A stretch of DNA of 40,385 bases, taken from Limnoraphis robusta CS-951. GTDB lineage: Bacteria > Cyanobacteriota > Cyanobacteriia > Cyanobacteriales > Microcoleaceae. The position numbers were made by a program, and so were the translations under genes. Numbering within the stretch: the first letter of the stretch is position 1; every line of letters starts with the position of its first letter. The stretch is from positions 1-40,385 of the forward strand of contig NZ_LATL02000128.1 in the NCBI RefSeq assembly GCF_000972705.2, read 5' to 3'. Of the stretch, positions 1 through 9,850 are shown piece by piece. The notes under the pieces were generated by a model. The model saw only the letters and a list, made by a program, of their open reading frames with translations. It made no database searches and was not told where the DNA came from.

Positions 1-366
1 AAATTACAATGAATATATAACTAAATGTTCAGACTTACTGAAAAATATAGCTTGGGTTAACTTTACCAAAAATTTAAAAAAATATTCTCAATCTTTACAA
101 AAGTAGGTTGACTTTTTATTCGGAGTCTTCATCTTTAATTAACGGCATATAAATCACGATTTGTCAATCCTAAAAGTTAACACATTTTTAGGAATGATCA
201 GAGATAAAACATGGGTCTCTAGTCCGACATAACCAATCTTGGAGATTCTACCATCCCCCAATATAGTATTGCGAAACTGATTCGAGTTTGAATTATAAAA
301 GTTTGGCTTAATAGTAAATTTGCATTTACAATAAATATTTAGTCGAGTATTAAATAAAAGCTGACA
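1..366. other. AT-rich non-coding leader of the giant RTX gene
   Basis: No convincing gene on either strand. The stretch is clearly AT-rich and lies directly upstream of the large gene starting at 367, so it presumably holds its promoter. I see no strong Shine-Dalgarno sequence before the ATG (the preceding bases are ATAAAAGCTGACA) and no -35/-10 pair that I would defend. Confidence 0.5.
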
Positions 367-3300
367 ATGGTATCATTCACTCCTAGCAAAAATCTGATCT
401 GCATTGACGCTAAAGTTGAAGGCTACGAACATCTTTGTCAGGGGGTTCTACTAGGGTCTGAGGTCATTATCCTGGATGCAAATCAGGATGGGGTTGAACA
501 AATTACGGAACTTTTACGCGATCGCATTCGTCGCAGCACAGCACCCCGCATTCAAACTCTGCACATCGTTAGTCACGGTTCGCCGGGATGTTTGTATTTG
601 GGGAACAGTCAACTGAGTATCAATACATTAGATCGCTATGCGGATCAACTCCAGCAGTGGAGGGGTGCATTAACAAGTGATGCTGAGATTTTACTCTATG
701 GTTGTGACGTTGCTCAACAGGAAACTCAAAAACCGCATCCGTATTTTAATGTCACAGATCAATCAGCATTTACGCACTCATTGATTTCACCCTTTATTCA
801 AAAAATACAACATCTCACCGGAGCGAAGATAGCCGCTTCATCGACCAAAATTGGAAGTGAAAAGTTTGGCGGAAATTGGCAACTTGATATTCAAACCGAT
901 CAGATTCTATCGCCTCTAGCCTTTACAGAATCAGTTCGAGAAAGTTATGCTGGAGTTTTCGCAACTTTTGTTGTGAATAGCATAGCAGATTCTACTGAAG
1001 TTCCCGATGATGATCCGACAACGCTAACATTACGAGAAGCAATAGACCAAGCCAATGCGACCAACGATCCGGCTGGTAATATAATTAACTTCGATCCGAC
1101 AGTATTTAATACACCGCAAACCATTCAACTGGCTAGTCAATTAAATAACAACAACAACAATCAGACTGTTCAATTAAATATTGACGACAATAATGGAAAC
1201 AATCTCACGATCAATGGCCCCGGAGCGAATAATTTAATCATTCAGGGGATAGGTAATGGTTCTGTTTTCCGAGTTAATACCCGTCAGCCAGAAACCGTTG
1301 TCAGAATCTCTGGTTTAACCATTCAAAATTCAGGCACCGGAATTCAATATGGGAGTGGACAGGGTAAATTAGAGATTGATAGCAGCACAATAGCCAATAA
1401 TAACATTGGAATTGTCAGTCGCAGTCAACTTGAACTAACCAATAGTACCCTTCAAAATAATCGGACTCGGGGTATTTCTCTGTCGGGTAGCAACAGTCTT
1501 ATTGAAGGTAATACTTTTATTACCACAGATCCAGCTCAACAACAAAGAAACGGCATTTATGTTTTTACTCAAAATAATAGCACTGAGCTAACAAGCAATG
1601 TTCAAATCCGAGACAACTTTATTGGTACCGATGCCAATGGTACACCTAGCCTCGGTCATCGCGATCAAGGGATTGAAATTGCCAGATCGATAGGAACTCA
1701 AGTTATTGGGAATGTTGTTTCTGGGAATGGAATTGAAGGTATTCTCGTTTATGAAGGTTCAAATGATACCGTAATTCGAGGAAATCTTATTGGAGTTGCA
1801 CCCGATGGTACAACACCATTACCAAACAATAGTGATGGGATTAAAATCCGAAATACAACGGGAACGGTTATTGGTGGAGTTACTCCCGAAGATCGCAACA
1901 TTATCTCTGGTAATAATGGCAATGGAATTTTACTTGAGACCCAGGTAGATGCTCCGACTCCTACCAGTAATACGCAAATTTTAGGCAACTATATTGGGGT
2001 CGATCAAACCGGTAATTTAGCAGTTCCTAACACCGAACAAGGGATTCAAATTGATGCTTCTACGCTCAATACAATTGGAGGTGTTAATCCCGGTGAAGGA
2101 AATATTATTTCTGGAAATGGTGCAGATGGCGTATTAATTGTAAATGCTGCTAACGACAACACAATTCTCGGGAATTTAATCGGTGTTAATGCTGCGGGTG
2201 ATGCGCCAGTTCCGAATACAAATAATGGCATTCGGATCGACGGTTCAACGAATAATGATATTGGATTAGATCGAGTCGAAAATCCTGACGTTCCAGGAAC
2301 GAACCGCAACGTTATTTCGGGGAATGGAATTAATGGTGTCTTAATTGCCAATAGTTCCAACGAAACTAAAGTTCTGGGTAACTTGATCGGAACGAATGGG
2401 GCTGGAAATGTTGCCATTCCTAACGGGGAACAGACGGATGATCCGGCGGTAATTAATGGCGGAATTGGGGTAGAAATTCGCAATTCTAGCAACAATATTA
2501 TTGGTCGAAAAACTCCCGGAGAACAGAATACAATCTCAGGTAATCTTGTTGATGGAATCAGGATTACAGGGACTCCTGAAGTTGATTCAACTGGAAATAT
2601 CATCCAAAGTAATTTAATCGGTTTGGATACAACCGGAGTCGCAGCAATTCCCAATCAAACTAATGGGATTTTGATTAGTAGTGCAACAGTTAATATTATC
2701 GGGGGAAGTGAGATAGGTCAGGGAAATACGATTTCTGGAAATACAATTAACGGTTTAGTTTTAAGCACTGCCAACAACAACCAAATTTTAGGGAATTTCA
2801 TCGGAACAAACAGTGCAGGGAATGCTGCCGTTGCTAACAGTAATAATGGTTTAGAACTTGATAACGCTGTTGGCAATAGTGTGATTGGAAATCTCATCTC
2901 GGGTAACAGTGTTAACGGGGTTTCAATTGTTAATGCTTCGAGTGGCAACCCTATTCAAGGAAATCGCATCGGGGTTGCTGCGGATGGTACGACTGGACTG
3001 GCAAATGCTAACAGTGGAATTCTCGTCGATAATGCGACTAATAATATTATTGGCGGACTAGAAGCCGGACTGGGTAATACTATTGCTTTCAATACAGGAG
3101 ATGGCATTACTGTCATTAATGACGCATCCGTTGGAAATGCTATTTCGGGTAACAGTATTTACTCGAATGGTGCAGCAGAAGATAATACTGCAATTGGGAT
3201 TGATTTAGCTAACGATGGCGTAACTGTTAATGATGCGTTAGATGCCGATTTAGGCCCCAACGCCCTGCAAAATTATCCCGAATTAGTGTTAGCGGAACCT

Positions 3301-6300
3301 GTTGAGAATAATACCGTTGTTGCAGGTCGGTTTAACAGTTTACCCAATACCACTTATCGCTTAGAATTCTTTAGTAATGTTGCAGTTGATTCCTCGGCAA
3401 ATGGTCAAGGTCAAAGCTTGATCGGTACAACTGAAGTCACAACAGATGCACAAGGAAATGCAATCTTCACAGCAACTTTACCCGCAACAGGTGATTTATC
3501 GGGTCAATTTATTACCGCAACAGCAACAGACCCAACTAACAACACCTCGGAATTTTCTAGCGCGGTAGATGTCAGTTTACCTGAAATTACCATAGCAGCA
3601 AATCTCGCCCAAAATGAAGGGAATGATGGCACTGTTGACTACACTTATACTGTGAGTTTGAGTAAACCCAGTACCCAGAATATTCTTGTTAACTACACCA
3701 CCAATGATGGCACCGCAACCCTCGCCGATAATGACTATGTTGATAACGATAGCAGTTTAACATTTGAAGCAAATCCCTTTGTTGAAACGCCTCCCAGTCT
3801 GCCGATAACGGTTCAAGTTAATGGTGATATAACCTTTGAAGGAGATGAGGTTTTTAACGTTAGTTTAGATAGTGCGAGTTTAGGTAATATTGTGACGCCT
3901 TCAGTCACAGGAACCATTACCAATGATGACCTCCCTCCTAGCATTTCAATTAGCAATATTACGGTTAATGAAGGAGATGATCAAGCCACTGTCACGGTAA
4001 CAGCTTCTAAAATTAGCGGTTTTGCAGCGAGTTTTGATTATGCAACTAGCAATAGTACCGCAGCAGCAGGTTTAGACTACACCGCAACAAGCGGAAATTT
4101 AACCATTCCCGTCGGACAAACGACTGTTAGTTTTAATGTTCCTTTACTGGATGATGATTTAGAAGAACCCGATAAAACGTTTAGCATTAATCTCACAAAT
4201 CCGGTGGGAATTGATGCTGAAAGTAGTATTCTAACTGCAACGGTAAATATTCTCGATGATGACTTGTCTCCTGTCCTCAGTTTAGATGGGGATAATATTA
4301 ACTTTACCGAAGGCGGAGATGCCATTGCGATCGCGAATAATATTACCATTACCGATGCAGATAGCACAACTTTAAGCACTGCCAGTATTAGCTTAAAAAA
4401 TCCTCTGAACCCAGAAAGCGAAACCCTTTCTATTGTTGGTTCATTACCTGGGAATATTACCGCCAGCGAATATAATCCCCTTTCCGGACAATTAACCCTA
4501 ACCGGAGTTGCCAGTTTAGCCGACTATCAAACCGCATTTTCCCAAATTGTTTATAACAACACTTCTGCTACTCCTAACACCAACCCCCGCGAAATTGAGA
4601 TTACTGTTAGTGATGGGATTAACGCCAGTAACGCCGCTTTTTCAACCGTTAACCTCACCGCAGTTAATACGCCGCCAGTCCCCAATAACGACACCATAAT
4701 CACCCGCATTGATACCCCGATTACCTTTAATATTACCAATAACGATTTTGACCCCGATGGTATCATTGATCCGAGTAGCGTTGAACTGGATTTAACGGGT
4801 TTAAATAATCAAGGAAATGCCACAGTAGACGAACAAGGTAATCTCACCTTTACTCCGGCAACTGGGTTTACCGGAAGCGTTAATATTCCCTACACTGTCC
4901 TAGATAACGGCGGAGAATCGGCAACTGCACAAATTTCAATTACGGTTAATACTTCCACCAATCAACCGCCTGTTACCCAAAATTTAATCACAGAAATTAT
5001 TGCGAATACGGCGACTCAAGTTGCGATTCCTGCGTTAACGGCAACGGATTTTGATGGGACAATTACTGCTTTTCAAATTACCCGTTTACCTGAAAACGGT
5101 CAACTGCAACTTAACGGTGAAACGGTCACTGCCAATCAAACGATTTCTCTCGAAGATGCCGGAAATCTTACCTTTATTCCCAAACTCGGTTTTGTCGGAT
5201 TAGCAGAATTTCAATACACTACTGTTGATAACGATAACGCCTCGGATTTAACCCCAGCAATTGTTGTAATTCCGGTTAATAGTACAAATCAACTTCCCGT
5301 CGCAGCCGATAACATTGCCAGTCCTAACCCGGGTAATAACACAGCCGTTTTGATTCCTGAACTCACCGCCACCGACGCCGATGACACCATCACAGGGTTT
5401 CGGATTACTAAGTTTCCCACAAATAGTACCCTGTTGTTAAACGGTCAACCGTTAACGACTCCAGAAATTGCGGTGGCAGACGCAGCAAACCTCAGCTATG
5501 TTGGCGGGGGGAACTTTACCGGAGATAGCTTCCAATATACCGCTATTGACGCTCAAAACACGGAAGACCCCACACCCGCAACTGTTACCCTCCCGGCGTT
5601 AACAACGGATAACCTACTCCCCGTTACGGTCGATAAAATTGGGCCAATTATTCCCAATGCACCCACACCCGTCACTTTACCGAGTTTGCAGGGAACCGAC
5701 GCCGACGGAAGTATCGCCAGCTTTACGATTACAGAATTACCCGTTGGGGGTCAACTGTTATTGGGTGGGACAGCAGTGGCGATTAATCAAGTCATTCCCG
5801 CAGACCAAGCCGACCAACTCGCCTTTACTCCCAACCCTGAATTTAGCGGTTTGACGCAATTTAGTTATGTGGCGACGGATAACCAAGGCGGAACTGATGA
5901 GACACCCGCAACTTACAATCTGTTGGTAAATGTCACAAATATACCGCCTCTACCCAGCAACCAAGGGACGCCGCTTTTAAAAAATGTTTCGACTCAAGTT
6001 CCCCTTCCACCTTTAGCAAGCATTAATAATGAAAATGCTGCCAGTTTTACCTTAGTTGAACTTCCCCTCGGCGGACAAGTTTTCCTCAATGGCGAACCTG
6101 TTACTCTCAATCAAGTCATTCCCGTTGACCAAGCCGGACAACTCACTTTTACGTCCAATCTCGATTTTAGTGGTTCAACCGTTCTTAAGTTTACAGCGAC
6201 TGATACGGCGGGAATTACGTCTAGCCAAGTCGGAGAAGTATCACTGTTTATTCTTCCGAACCTGTTACCGACTGTTGAACCGTTAGAACTTCCCGGTATC

Positions 6301-8064
6301 GTCCCGACTTCTGTTCCTGTTGGACTTCCCTCGCTGGTCGGAACGGATGAAGATGGTACGATTGCTAGCTTCACTCTCAATAATATTCCTGCTCCTGCTG
6401 AGGGTCAATTATTAATCGGTGAGACTCCTGTTTTTAACCTCGCTCAAGTGAGTGAAATTACACCCGCAGAAGCGGCGAATTTGCGGTTTGAAGCGAATAC
6501 AAATTTTGTCGGAGATATTGTTCTCAATTATGTCGCTACTGACAATGATGGTCAAAGTTCTCAACCCGCTTCCATTAGCATCAGTGTATTGGTTGGAACG
6601 CCAAGTATAGACTTTGATATTCCTCAGTCTGAACCCATCGCTGATGAATTAATTGTTCCTGAGATTCCGAATAATGGCACCGCAATTCCTATTCCCCCAT
6701 TAACAGCGAATGACCTGAATGGAGAAATTGTTAGTTTCTCGATTCTTGAGTTACCTTTAGAAGCGCAAGGTCAGTTATTCTTTAATGGCGTTATTGTCAC
6801 TCGTTTGAGTCAAGTTACAGAAATAACAATTGCTGAAGCATCTCAACTGACGTTTGTTCCGACTGCAACGTTTTCGGGTCAAATTCAACTGCGTTATACC
6901 GCAACCAATAACTTCGGTTTAACTTCGAGTTCAAGCCGAATTATTTTACAAGTTCCCACGATTTCATCTGAGATTTTAACATTACCCACTGATCTCCCGT
7001 TAGAGGTTTTAGCCTTTACTGCAACACTCGCCGGATTTTCTCAATCCTACAGTTTCATCAGCGAATCTATTGCTTTGAATACGGTTGAATTTTCGATAGA
7101 AGGAACTGAAATTAATGACATTTTGATTGGCGTTGAAGTCAGTGAACAAATTGTGGGTTTAGGGGGAGATGATGAAATTACTGGCTTTGGCGGAAATGAT
7201 AATATTTTCGGGAATCTGGGCAATGATATTATTGATGCAGGTGATGGAAATGATGTCGTTGATGGCGGTACCGGAGAGAATTTTATCGTCGGTGGTGTGG
7301 GGAATGATACGCTAATTGGGGGGTCAGATAATGATACTTTAGTTGGCGGTTCAGATGATGCTGAATTAGCCGATACAGATGGTCAAGACCTTTTAGATGG
7401 CGGTGACGGAAATGATACTTTATTTGGAAATGAAGGTGAAGATACGCTGATTGGCGGTGATGGAAATGACCTGATCTTTAGTGGGAAAGACAATGACCTA
7501 GCCAGTGGAGAAGATGGGAATGATACGATCTTTGGAGATGTTGGAGATGACAGTATTGTTGGCGGTGAAGGGAATGATTTATTACTCGGAAATCAAGGCA
7601 ATGATACCATCAGTGGCGGTGAAGGAAATGACTTTATTGCCGGGGGTCAGGGTGATGATTTACTGTTTGGTGATCAAGGAAATGACCAAGTTTATGGGGA
7701 TTTAGGTGCCGATACGGTTTATGGAAATCAAGGAAATGATAGCCTCTACGGGGGCGAGGGTAATGACAGTTTAATTGGCGGTGAAGGGGATGATTTCTTG
7801 TCCGGTGATGGGGGAGATGATATTCTCTCTGGTGGCGAAGGAGCGGATATTTTTGCACTCCTATTAAACTCGGGTTCCGATGTGATTGTAGACTTCGCAG
7901 ACAGTCAAGATTTACTCGGTTTAACGGCTGGTTTGAGTTTCGAGGAACTGACGATTGAACAGAGTGAAACGGCTACATTAATTCGCTTTGAGGGTCAACT
8001 TTTAGTTACACTTAACCGAATTAATTCAACTTTAATTACCTCAGACGATTTTATCACAATCTAA
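367..8064 (+). CDS. Giant RTX adhesin-like protein: DUF4347, beta-helix, Calx-beta, cadherin-like and hemolysin-type Ca2+-binding repeats
   Basis: 2565 residues. Residues ~8-195 match DUF4347 (IVSHGSPGCLYLG, ILLYGCDVA, GNWQLDIQTDQI), an N-terminal module common on very large cyanobacterial surface proteins. Next comes a CSLREA-like entry (LTLREAIDQAN, ~220) and a right-handed beta-helix (~270-960) built from units with NxIxGNxIG, ISGNxxxGV and NNIIGG motifs. Two Calx-beta domains follow (~1073-1186 and ~1190-1300; EGDEVFNVSL, TITNDD), then a tandem series of cadherin/Ig-like units (~1430-2190; TATDxDGTIxxF, LTFxP). The end (~2262-2495) is an RTX block of GGxGNDxL nonapeptides with a serralysin-like tail (SGGEGADIFAL, DVIVDFA). 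There is no N-terminal signal peptide, so type I secretion through the C-terminal RTX region is inferred. The likely role is calcium-stabilised surface attachment or matrix. No catalytic domain was recognised. The gene stands alone and ends in a strong hairpin. Confidence 0.9.
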   Translation: MVSFTPSKNLICIDAKVEGYEHLCQGVLLGSEVIILDANQDGVEQITELLRDRIRRSTAPRIQTLHIVSHGSPGCLYLGNSQLSINTLDRYADQLQQWRGALTSDAEILLYGCDVAQQETQKPHPYFNVTDQSAFTHSLISPFIQKIQHLTGAKIAASSTKIGSEKFGGNWQLDIQTDQILSPLAFTESVRESYAGVFATFVVNSIADSTEVPDDDPTTLTLREAIDQANATNDPAGNIINFDPTVFNTPQTIQLASQLNNNNNNQTVQLNIDDNNGNNLTINGPGANNLIIQGIGNGSVFRVNTRQPETVVRISGLTIQNSGTGIQYGSGQGKLEIDSSTIANNNIGIVSRSQLELTNSTLQNNRTRGISLSGSNSLIEGNTFITTDPAQQQRNGIYVFTQNNSTELTSNVQIRDNFIGTDANGTPSLGHRDQGIEIARSIGTQVIGNVVSGNGIEGILVYEGSNDTVIRGNLIGVAPDGTTPLPNNSDGIKIRNTTGTVIGGVTPEDRNIISGNNGNGILLETQVDAPTPTSNTQILGNYIGVDQTGNLAVPNTEQGIQIDASTLNTIGGVNPGEGNIISGNGADGVLIVNAANDNTILGNLIGVNAAGDAPVPNTNNGIRIDGSTNNDIGLDRVENPDVPGTNRNVISGNGINGVLIANSSNETKVLGNLIGTNGAGNVAIPNGEQTDDPAVINGGIGVEIRNSSNNIIGRKTPGEQNTISGNLVDGIRITGTPEVDSTGNIIQSNLIGLDTTGVAAIPNQTNGILISSATVNIIGGSEIGQGNTISGNTINGLVLSTANNNQILGNFIGTNSAGNAAVANSNNGLELDNAVGNSVIGNLISGNSVNGVSIVNASSGNPIQGNRIGVAADGTTGLANANSGILVDNATNNIIGGLEAGLGNTIAFNTGDGITVINDASVGNAISGNSIYSNGAAEDNTAIGIDLANDGVTVNDALDADLGPNALQNYPELVLAEPVENNTVVAGRFNSLPNTTYRLEFFSNVAVDSSANGQGQSLIGTTEVTTDAQGNAIFTATLPATGDLSGQFITATATDPTNNTSEFSSAVDVSLPEITIAANLAQNEGNDGTVDYTYTVSLSKPSTQNILVNYTTNDGTATLADNDYVDNDSSLTFEANPFVETPPSLPITVQVNGDITFEGDEVFNVSLDSASLGNIVTPSVTGTITNDDLPPSISISNITVNEGDDQATVTVTASKISGFAASFDYATSNSTAAAGLDYTATSGNLTIPVGQTTVSFNVPLLDDDLEEPDKTFSINLTNPVGIDAESSILTATVNILDDDLSPVLSLDGDNINFTEGGDAIAIANNITITDADSTTLSTASISLKNPLNPESETLSIVGSLPGNITASEYNPLSGQLTLTGVASLADYQTAFSQIVYNNTSATPNTNPREIEITVSDGINASNAAFSTVNLTAVNTPPVPNNDTIITRIDTPITFNITNNDFDPDGIIDPSSVELDLTGLNNQGNATVDEQGNLTFTPATGFTGSVNIPYTVLDNGGESATAQISITVNTSTNQPPVTQNLITEIIANTATQVAIPALTATDFDGTITAFQITRLPENGQLQLNGETVTANQTISLEDAGNLTFIPKLGFVGLAEFQYTTVDNDNASDLTPAIVVIPVNSTNQLPVAADNIASPNPGNNTAVLIPELTATDADDTITGFRITKFPTNSTLLLNGQPLTTPEIAVADAANLSYVGGGNFTGDSFQYTAIDAQNTEDPTPATVTLPALTTDNLLPVTVDKIGPIIPNAPTPVTLPSLQGTDADGSIASFTITELPVGGQLLLGGTAVAINQVIPADQADQLAFTPNPEFSGLTQFSYVATDNQGGTDETPATYNLLVNVTNIPPLPSNQGTPLLKNVSTQVPLPPLASINNENAASFTLVELPLGGQVFLNGEPVTLNQVIPVDQAGQLTFTSNLDFSGSTVLKFTATDTAGITSSQVGEVSLFILPNLLPTVEPLELPGIVPTSVPVGLPSLVGTDEDGTIASFTLNNIPAPAEGQLLIGETPVFNLAQVSEITPAEAANLRFEANTNFVGDIVLNYVATDNDGQSSQPASISISVLVGTPSIDFDIPQSEPIADELIVPEIPNNGTAIPIPPLTANDLNGEIVSFSILELPLEAQGQLFFNGVIVTRLSQVTEITIAEASQLTFVPTATFSGQIQLRYTATNNFGLTSSSSRIILQVPTISSEILTLPTDLPLEVLAFTATLAGFSQSYSFISESIALNTVEFSIEGTEINDILIGVEVSEQIVGLGGDDEITGFGGNDNIFGNLGNDIIDAGDGNDVVDGGTGENFIVGGVGNDTLIGGSDNDTLVGGSDDAELADTDGQDLLDGGDGNDTLFGNEGEDTLIGGDGNDLIFSGKDNDLASGEDGNDTIFGDVGDDSIVGGEGNDLLLGNQGNDTISGGEGNDFIAGGQGDDLLFGDQGNDQVYGDLGADTVYGNQGNDSLYGGEGNDSLIGGEGDDFLSGDGGDDILSGGEGADIFALLLNSGSDVIVDFADSQDLLGLTAGLSFEELTIEQSETATLIRFEGQLLVTLNRINSTLITSDDFITI

Positions 8065-8087
8065 GCTAGACTTCATCTCAATTATTT

Positions 8088-8122
8088 AAAAACCCGGTTT
8101 CTTTGAGAAACCGGGTTTTTTT
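8088..8122. terminator. Perfect AAACCCGGTTTC hairpin terminator
   Basis: A 14-bp perfect inverted repeat (arms 8088-8101 and 8107-8120, core ACCCGG/CCGGGT) with a 5-nt loop TTTGA, followed by a T run. It starts 23 bp after the RTX stop codon, so it should end that transcript. The arms are flanked by A and T runs, so it can act in both directions. Near-identical hairpins lie at 33899 and 38782, with a split version at 26322. Confidence 0.85.
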
Positions 8123-8164
8123 GCCTCCAGATTTCAACGAGAATCATCGCTTAATTGAATTCAT

Positions 8165-8271
8165 ATATAGCAGAGAAAGAGTTGATTAGGACACTGTTTT
8201 TCTGTCAAATCCTTTTATGATAAAGGTTTCAATTCTGTCTCCTGTCTCCTGTCTCCTGATTTCTGCTATAT
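8165..8271. repeat. Inverted-repeat (MITE-like) insertion with an internal 7-bp STRR, overlapping the sqr 3' end
   Basis: A perfect 10-bp inverted repeat, ATATAGCAGA at 8165-8174 and its complement at 8262-8271, encloses about 87 bp. Inside is a 7-bp tandem repeat, CTGTCTC, slightly more than three copies at 8235-8257. The right arm and the STRR lie inside the 3' end of the sulfide:quinone oxidoreductase reading frame. Similar TATAGCA ends bound another element at 21491-21597, suggesting a dispersed non-autonomous family. Confidence 0.45.
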
Positions 8272-9572
8272 TGATTATTCGGACATGATATGAGAGTCCC
8301 TTTTGGTAAGGGCTTCAATAACGATAATCCAAACAACAAACGCAGTCCCAATTTTTCAAACCAAGGTAATCCTAAACCCCATCGCATTTTCTGCATGAAA
8401 TAAATCTCCAATGCAGCTTTAAACAAAGGAATCAACCGCCCCTGTACTGCATAGGAATATCGGCGTTTTCCCGTTTCAGGATCAGGAAGAATAGGGGCGG
8501 CAATATATGCAATTCCTGTGTTGCCAAACTCGGCAAAACACAACACTTCTAAGGTAGGAGTTTTTAAAGGGGGTTTAACTGCACCCAATTCCACTGCAAT
8601 ATTATGGGCAACTGCGGCTCCCATAACCTCCGCCATTTGTCCACTTTTTGGCAGTCCAATCGCAATCTGAGTGGTTTCCGGTTGTTCTAAATCTACACTT
8701 AAACCCACCGCATAAATTTGAGGAAATTTAGGATGTTGATAGCTGTTTGTAACGGGAATAAATCCTTTTGTATTCGTTAGTTCAGGTGTTTCCCTCAAAA
8801 ATTTTGCCCCCAGGAAAGACGGTAAAATCATTGCATATTTAAACGGGATCTGTTGACCTGTTGCTAAATTAATTGTATCAGGATTAATTTCTGAAATACT
8901 GGTGTTATTTAGGGTTTTAATTTCTCGTTTTTTGAGCAAGCTACCCGTTAATTCTCTGGCATTTTTCATCCCAGCAATTCCCATATGACCTACATAGGGT
9001 TCCGGTGAAACGTAGGTGATGCTCACTTGATCTCTGATTCCCCGACGACGCAATACCCAGTCCGCCATCAACACAAATTCATAAGCTGGCCCAAAACATC
9101 CCGCCCCGGACATCGCTCCCACCACCAAAGGCCCCGGATTCTCTAAAAACTTGAACCAAGCTTCTCTGGCTGCTATGGTATGATCAGGAGTACAAACCGA
9201 CTGCGTGTAACCCCCATCGGGCCCTAAGCCGGGAATTTCATCAAAGGCTAAGGATGCTCCTGTGGCGATCACTAAGTAGTCATACTCCATCACTTGCTTT
9301 CCTACGGTTAACTGCTGGCGATGGGGATCAATGCTTGTCACAGCACCCGGTATCCAGTTGATGCCTTGTCTGCGGGTTAATTGCCCCAGATCTAATTGAA
9401 TCTGATCGAGGGAGGCTAAACCAAACGCCACCCGAATTAACCCCGGAATAAACGTGAATTTCGGCCGCTCAGAGATTAAGGTTACGCTATGTTCAGTGGG
9501 CAGATCATGCCGGAGTTCGTAGGCTGTTGGCAGTCCCCCTAGCCCCGCTCCCACAATAACAACATTCGCCAT
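8229..9572 (-). CDS. sqr: Type I sulfide:quinone oxidoreductase (FAD)
   Basis: Oxidises sulfide to zero-valent sulfur/polysulfide and passes electrons to the quinone pool at the membrane. 447 residues from the ATG at 9572; a TTG three codons earlier is less likely because an AGGA lies about 10 nt before the ATG. Seen in the sequence: N-terminal FAD fold VVIVGAGLGG, second motif YDYLVIATG, and the three cysteines of true SQRs in their expected contexts: C127 in QSVCTPDH, C159 in GAGCFGPAYEF, C345 in VLCFAEFG. The YVGHMG segment and the C-terminal amphipathic region (KMRWGLGLPWFEKLGLRLLF) fit a monotopic quinone reductase. The last dozen or so residues are encoded by an inserted STRR and look acquired. 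The gene is single, with tnpB upstream and the RTX gene's terminator downstream. A generic NDH-2-like oxidoreductase is the alternative, but those lack this cysteine triad. Confidence 0.85.
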   Translation of the reverse strand: MANVVIVGAGLGGLPTAYELRHDLPTEHSVTLISERPKFTFIPGLIRVAFGLASLDQIQLDLGQLTRRQGINWIPGAVTSIDPHRQQLTVGKQVMEYDYLVIATGASLAFDEIPGLGPDGGYTQSVCTPDHTIAAREAWFKFLENPGPLVVGAMSGAGCFGPAYEFVLMADWVLRRRGIRDQVSITYVSPEPYVGHMGIAGMKNARELTGSLLKKREIKTLNNTSISEINPDTINLATGQQIPFKYAMILPSFLGAKFLRETPELTNTKGFIPVTNSYQHPKFPQIYAVGLSVDLEQPETTQIAIGLPKSGQMAEVMGAAVAHNIAVELGAVKPPLKTPTLEVLCFAEFGNTGIAYIAAPILPDPETGKRRYSYAVQGRLIPLFKAALEIYFMQKMRWGLGLPWFEKLGLRLLFGLSLLKPLPKGTLISCPNNQYSRNQETGDRRQN

Positions 9573-9740
9573 TTTAAGCAATCCTGATAAAAATCCTGCT
9601 GTGAACCCACTTTGAGTTAACTTCAGTCATTTTTTGTTGGTGTCTACTTCTTAATATTACTAGATGGTTATAAAATTTTAAAATAAGATTGATGAAGCTC
9701 GCACTGTTCCAGTTTGATACAAAAAGTTGGTCTTGAGTTG

Positions 9741-9850
9741 GTGAACTACCGCACACCGATCAATCGCGGATTCGGTGTTGGCTTCTGATTTCATAGCCCG
9801 ATGCCATGACCGCAGGATCGGTTATCCGGTCTTATACAGGCTCCCTCAGC
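9741..9850 (-). ncRNA. Candidate omega-RNA (reRNA) 3' portion and right end of the tnpB element
   Basis: Directly downstream of tnpB and overlapping its last codons. On the minus strand the sequence ends in GCGGTAGTTCAC (9741-9752 on the + strand). The + strand shows two interleaved stems: ACACCGA (9753-9759) with TCGGTGT (9772-9778), and CCGC (9749-9752) with GCGG (9766-9769). This is an H-type pseudoknot just before the expected guide start. TnpB omega-RNAs are known to come from this position and to end in such structures. The 5' limit is a guess; the guide would lie below 9741. Confidence 0.5.

Noticed and set aside
2046..2654. Long open frame on the minus strand inside the RTX gene
   Set aside because: It mirrors the beta-helix repeats on the opposite strand, has no start signal or family features, and its composition follows from the repeated coding sequence.
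8229..9572. Type II NADH dehydrogenase
   Set aside because: The three SQR cysteines and their surrounding motifs are present, which NDH-2 enzymes lack.
9574..9756. 60-codon minus-strand frame upstream of sqr
   Set aside because: It overlaps the tnpB right-end structure and the sqr start, with no recognisable motif or ribosome-binding site.
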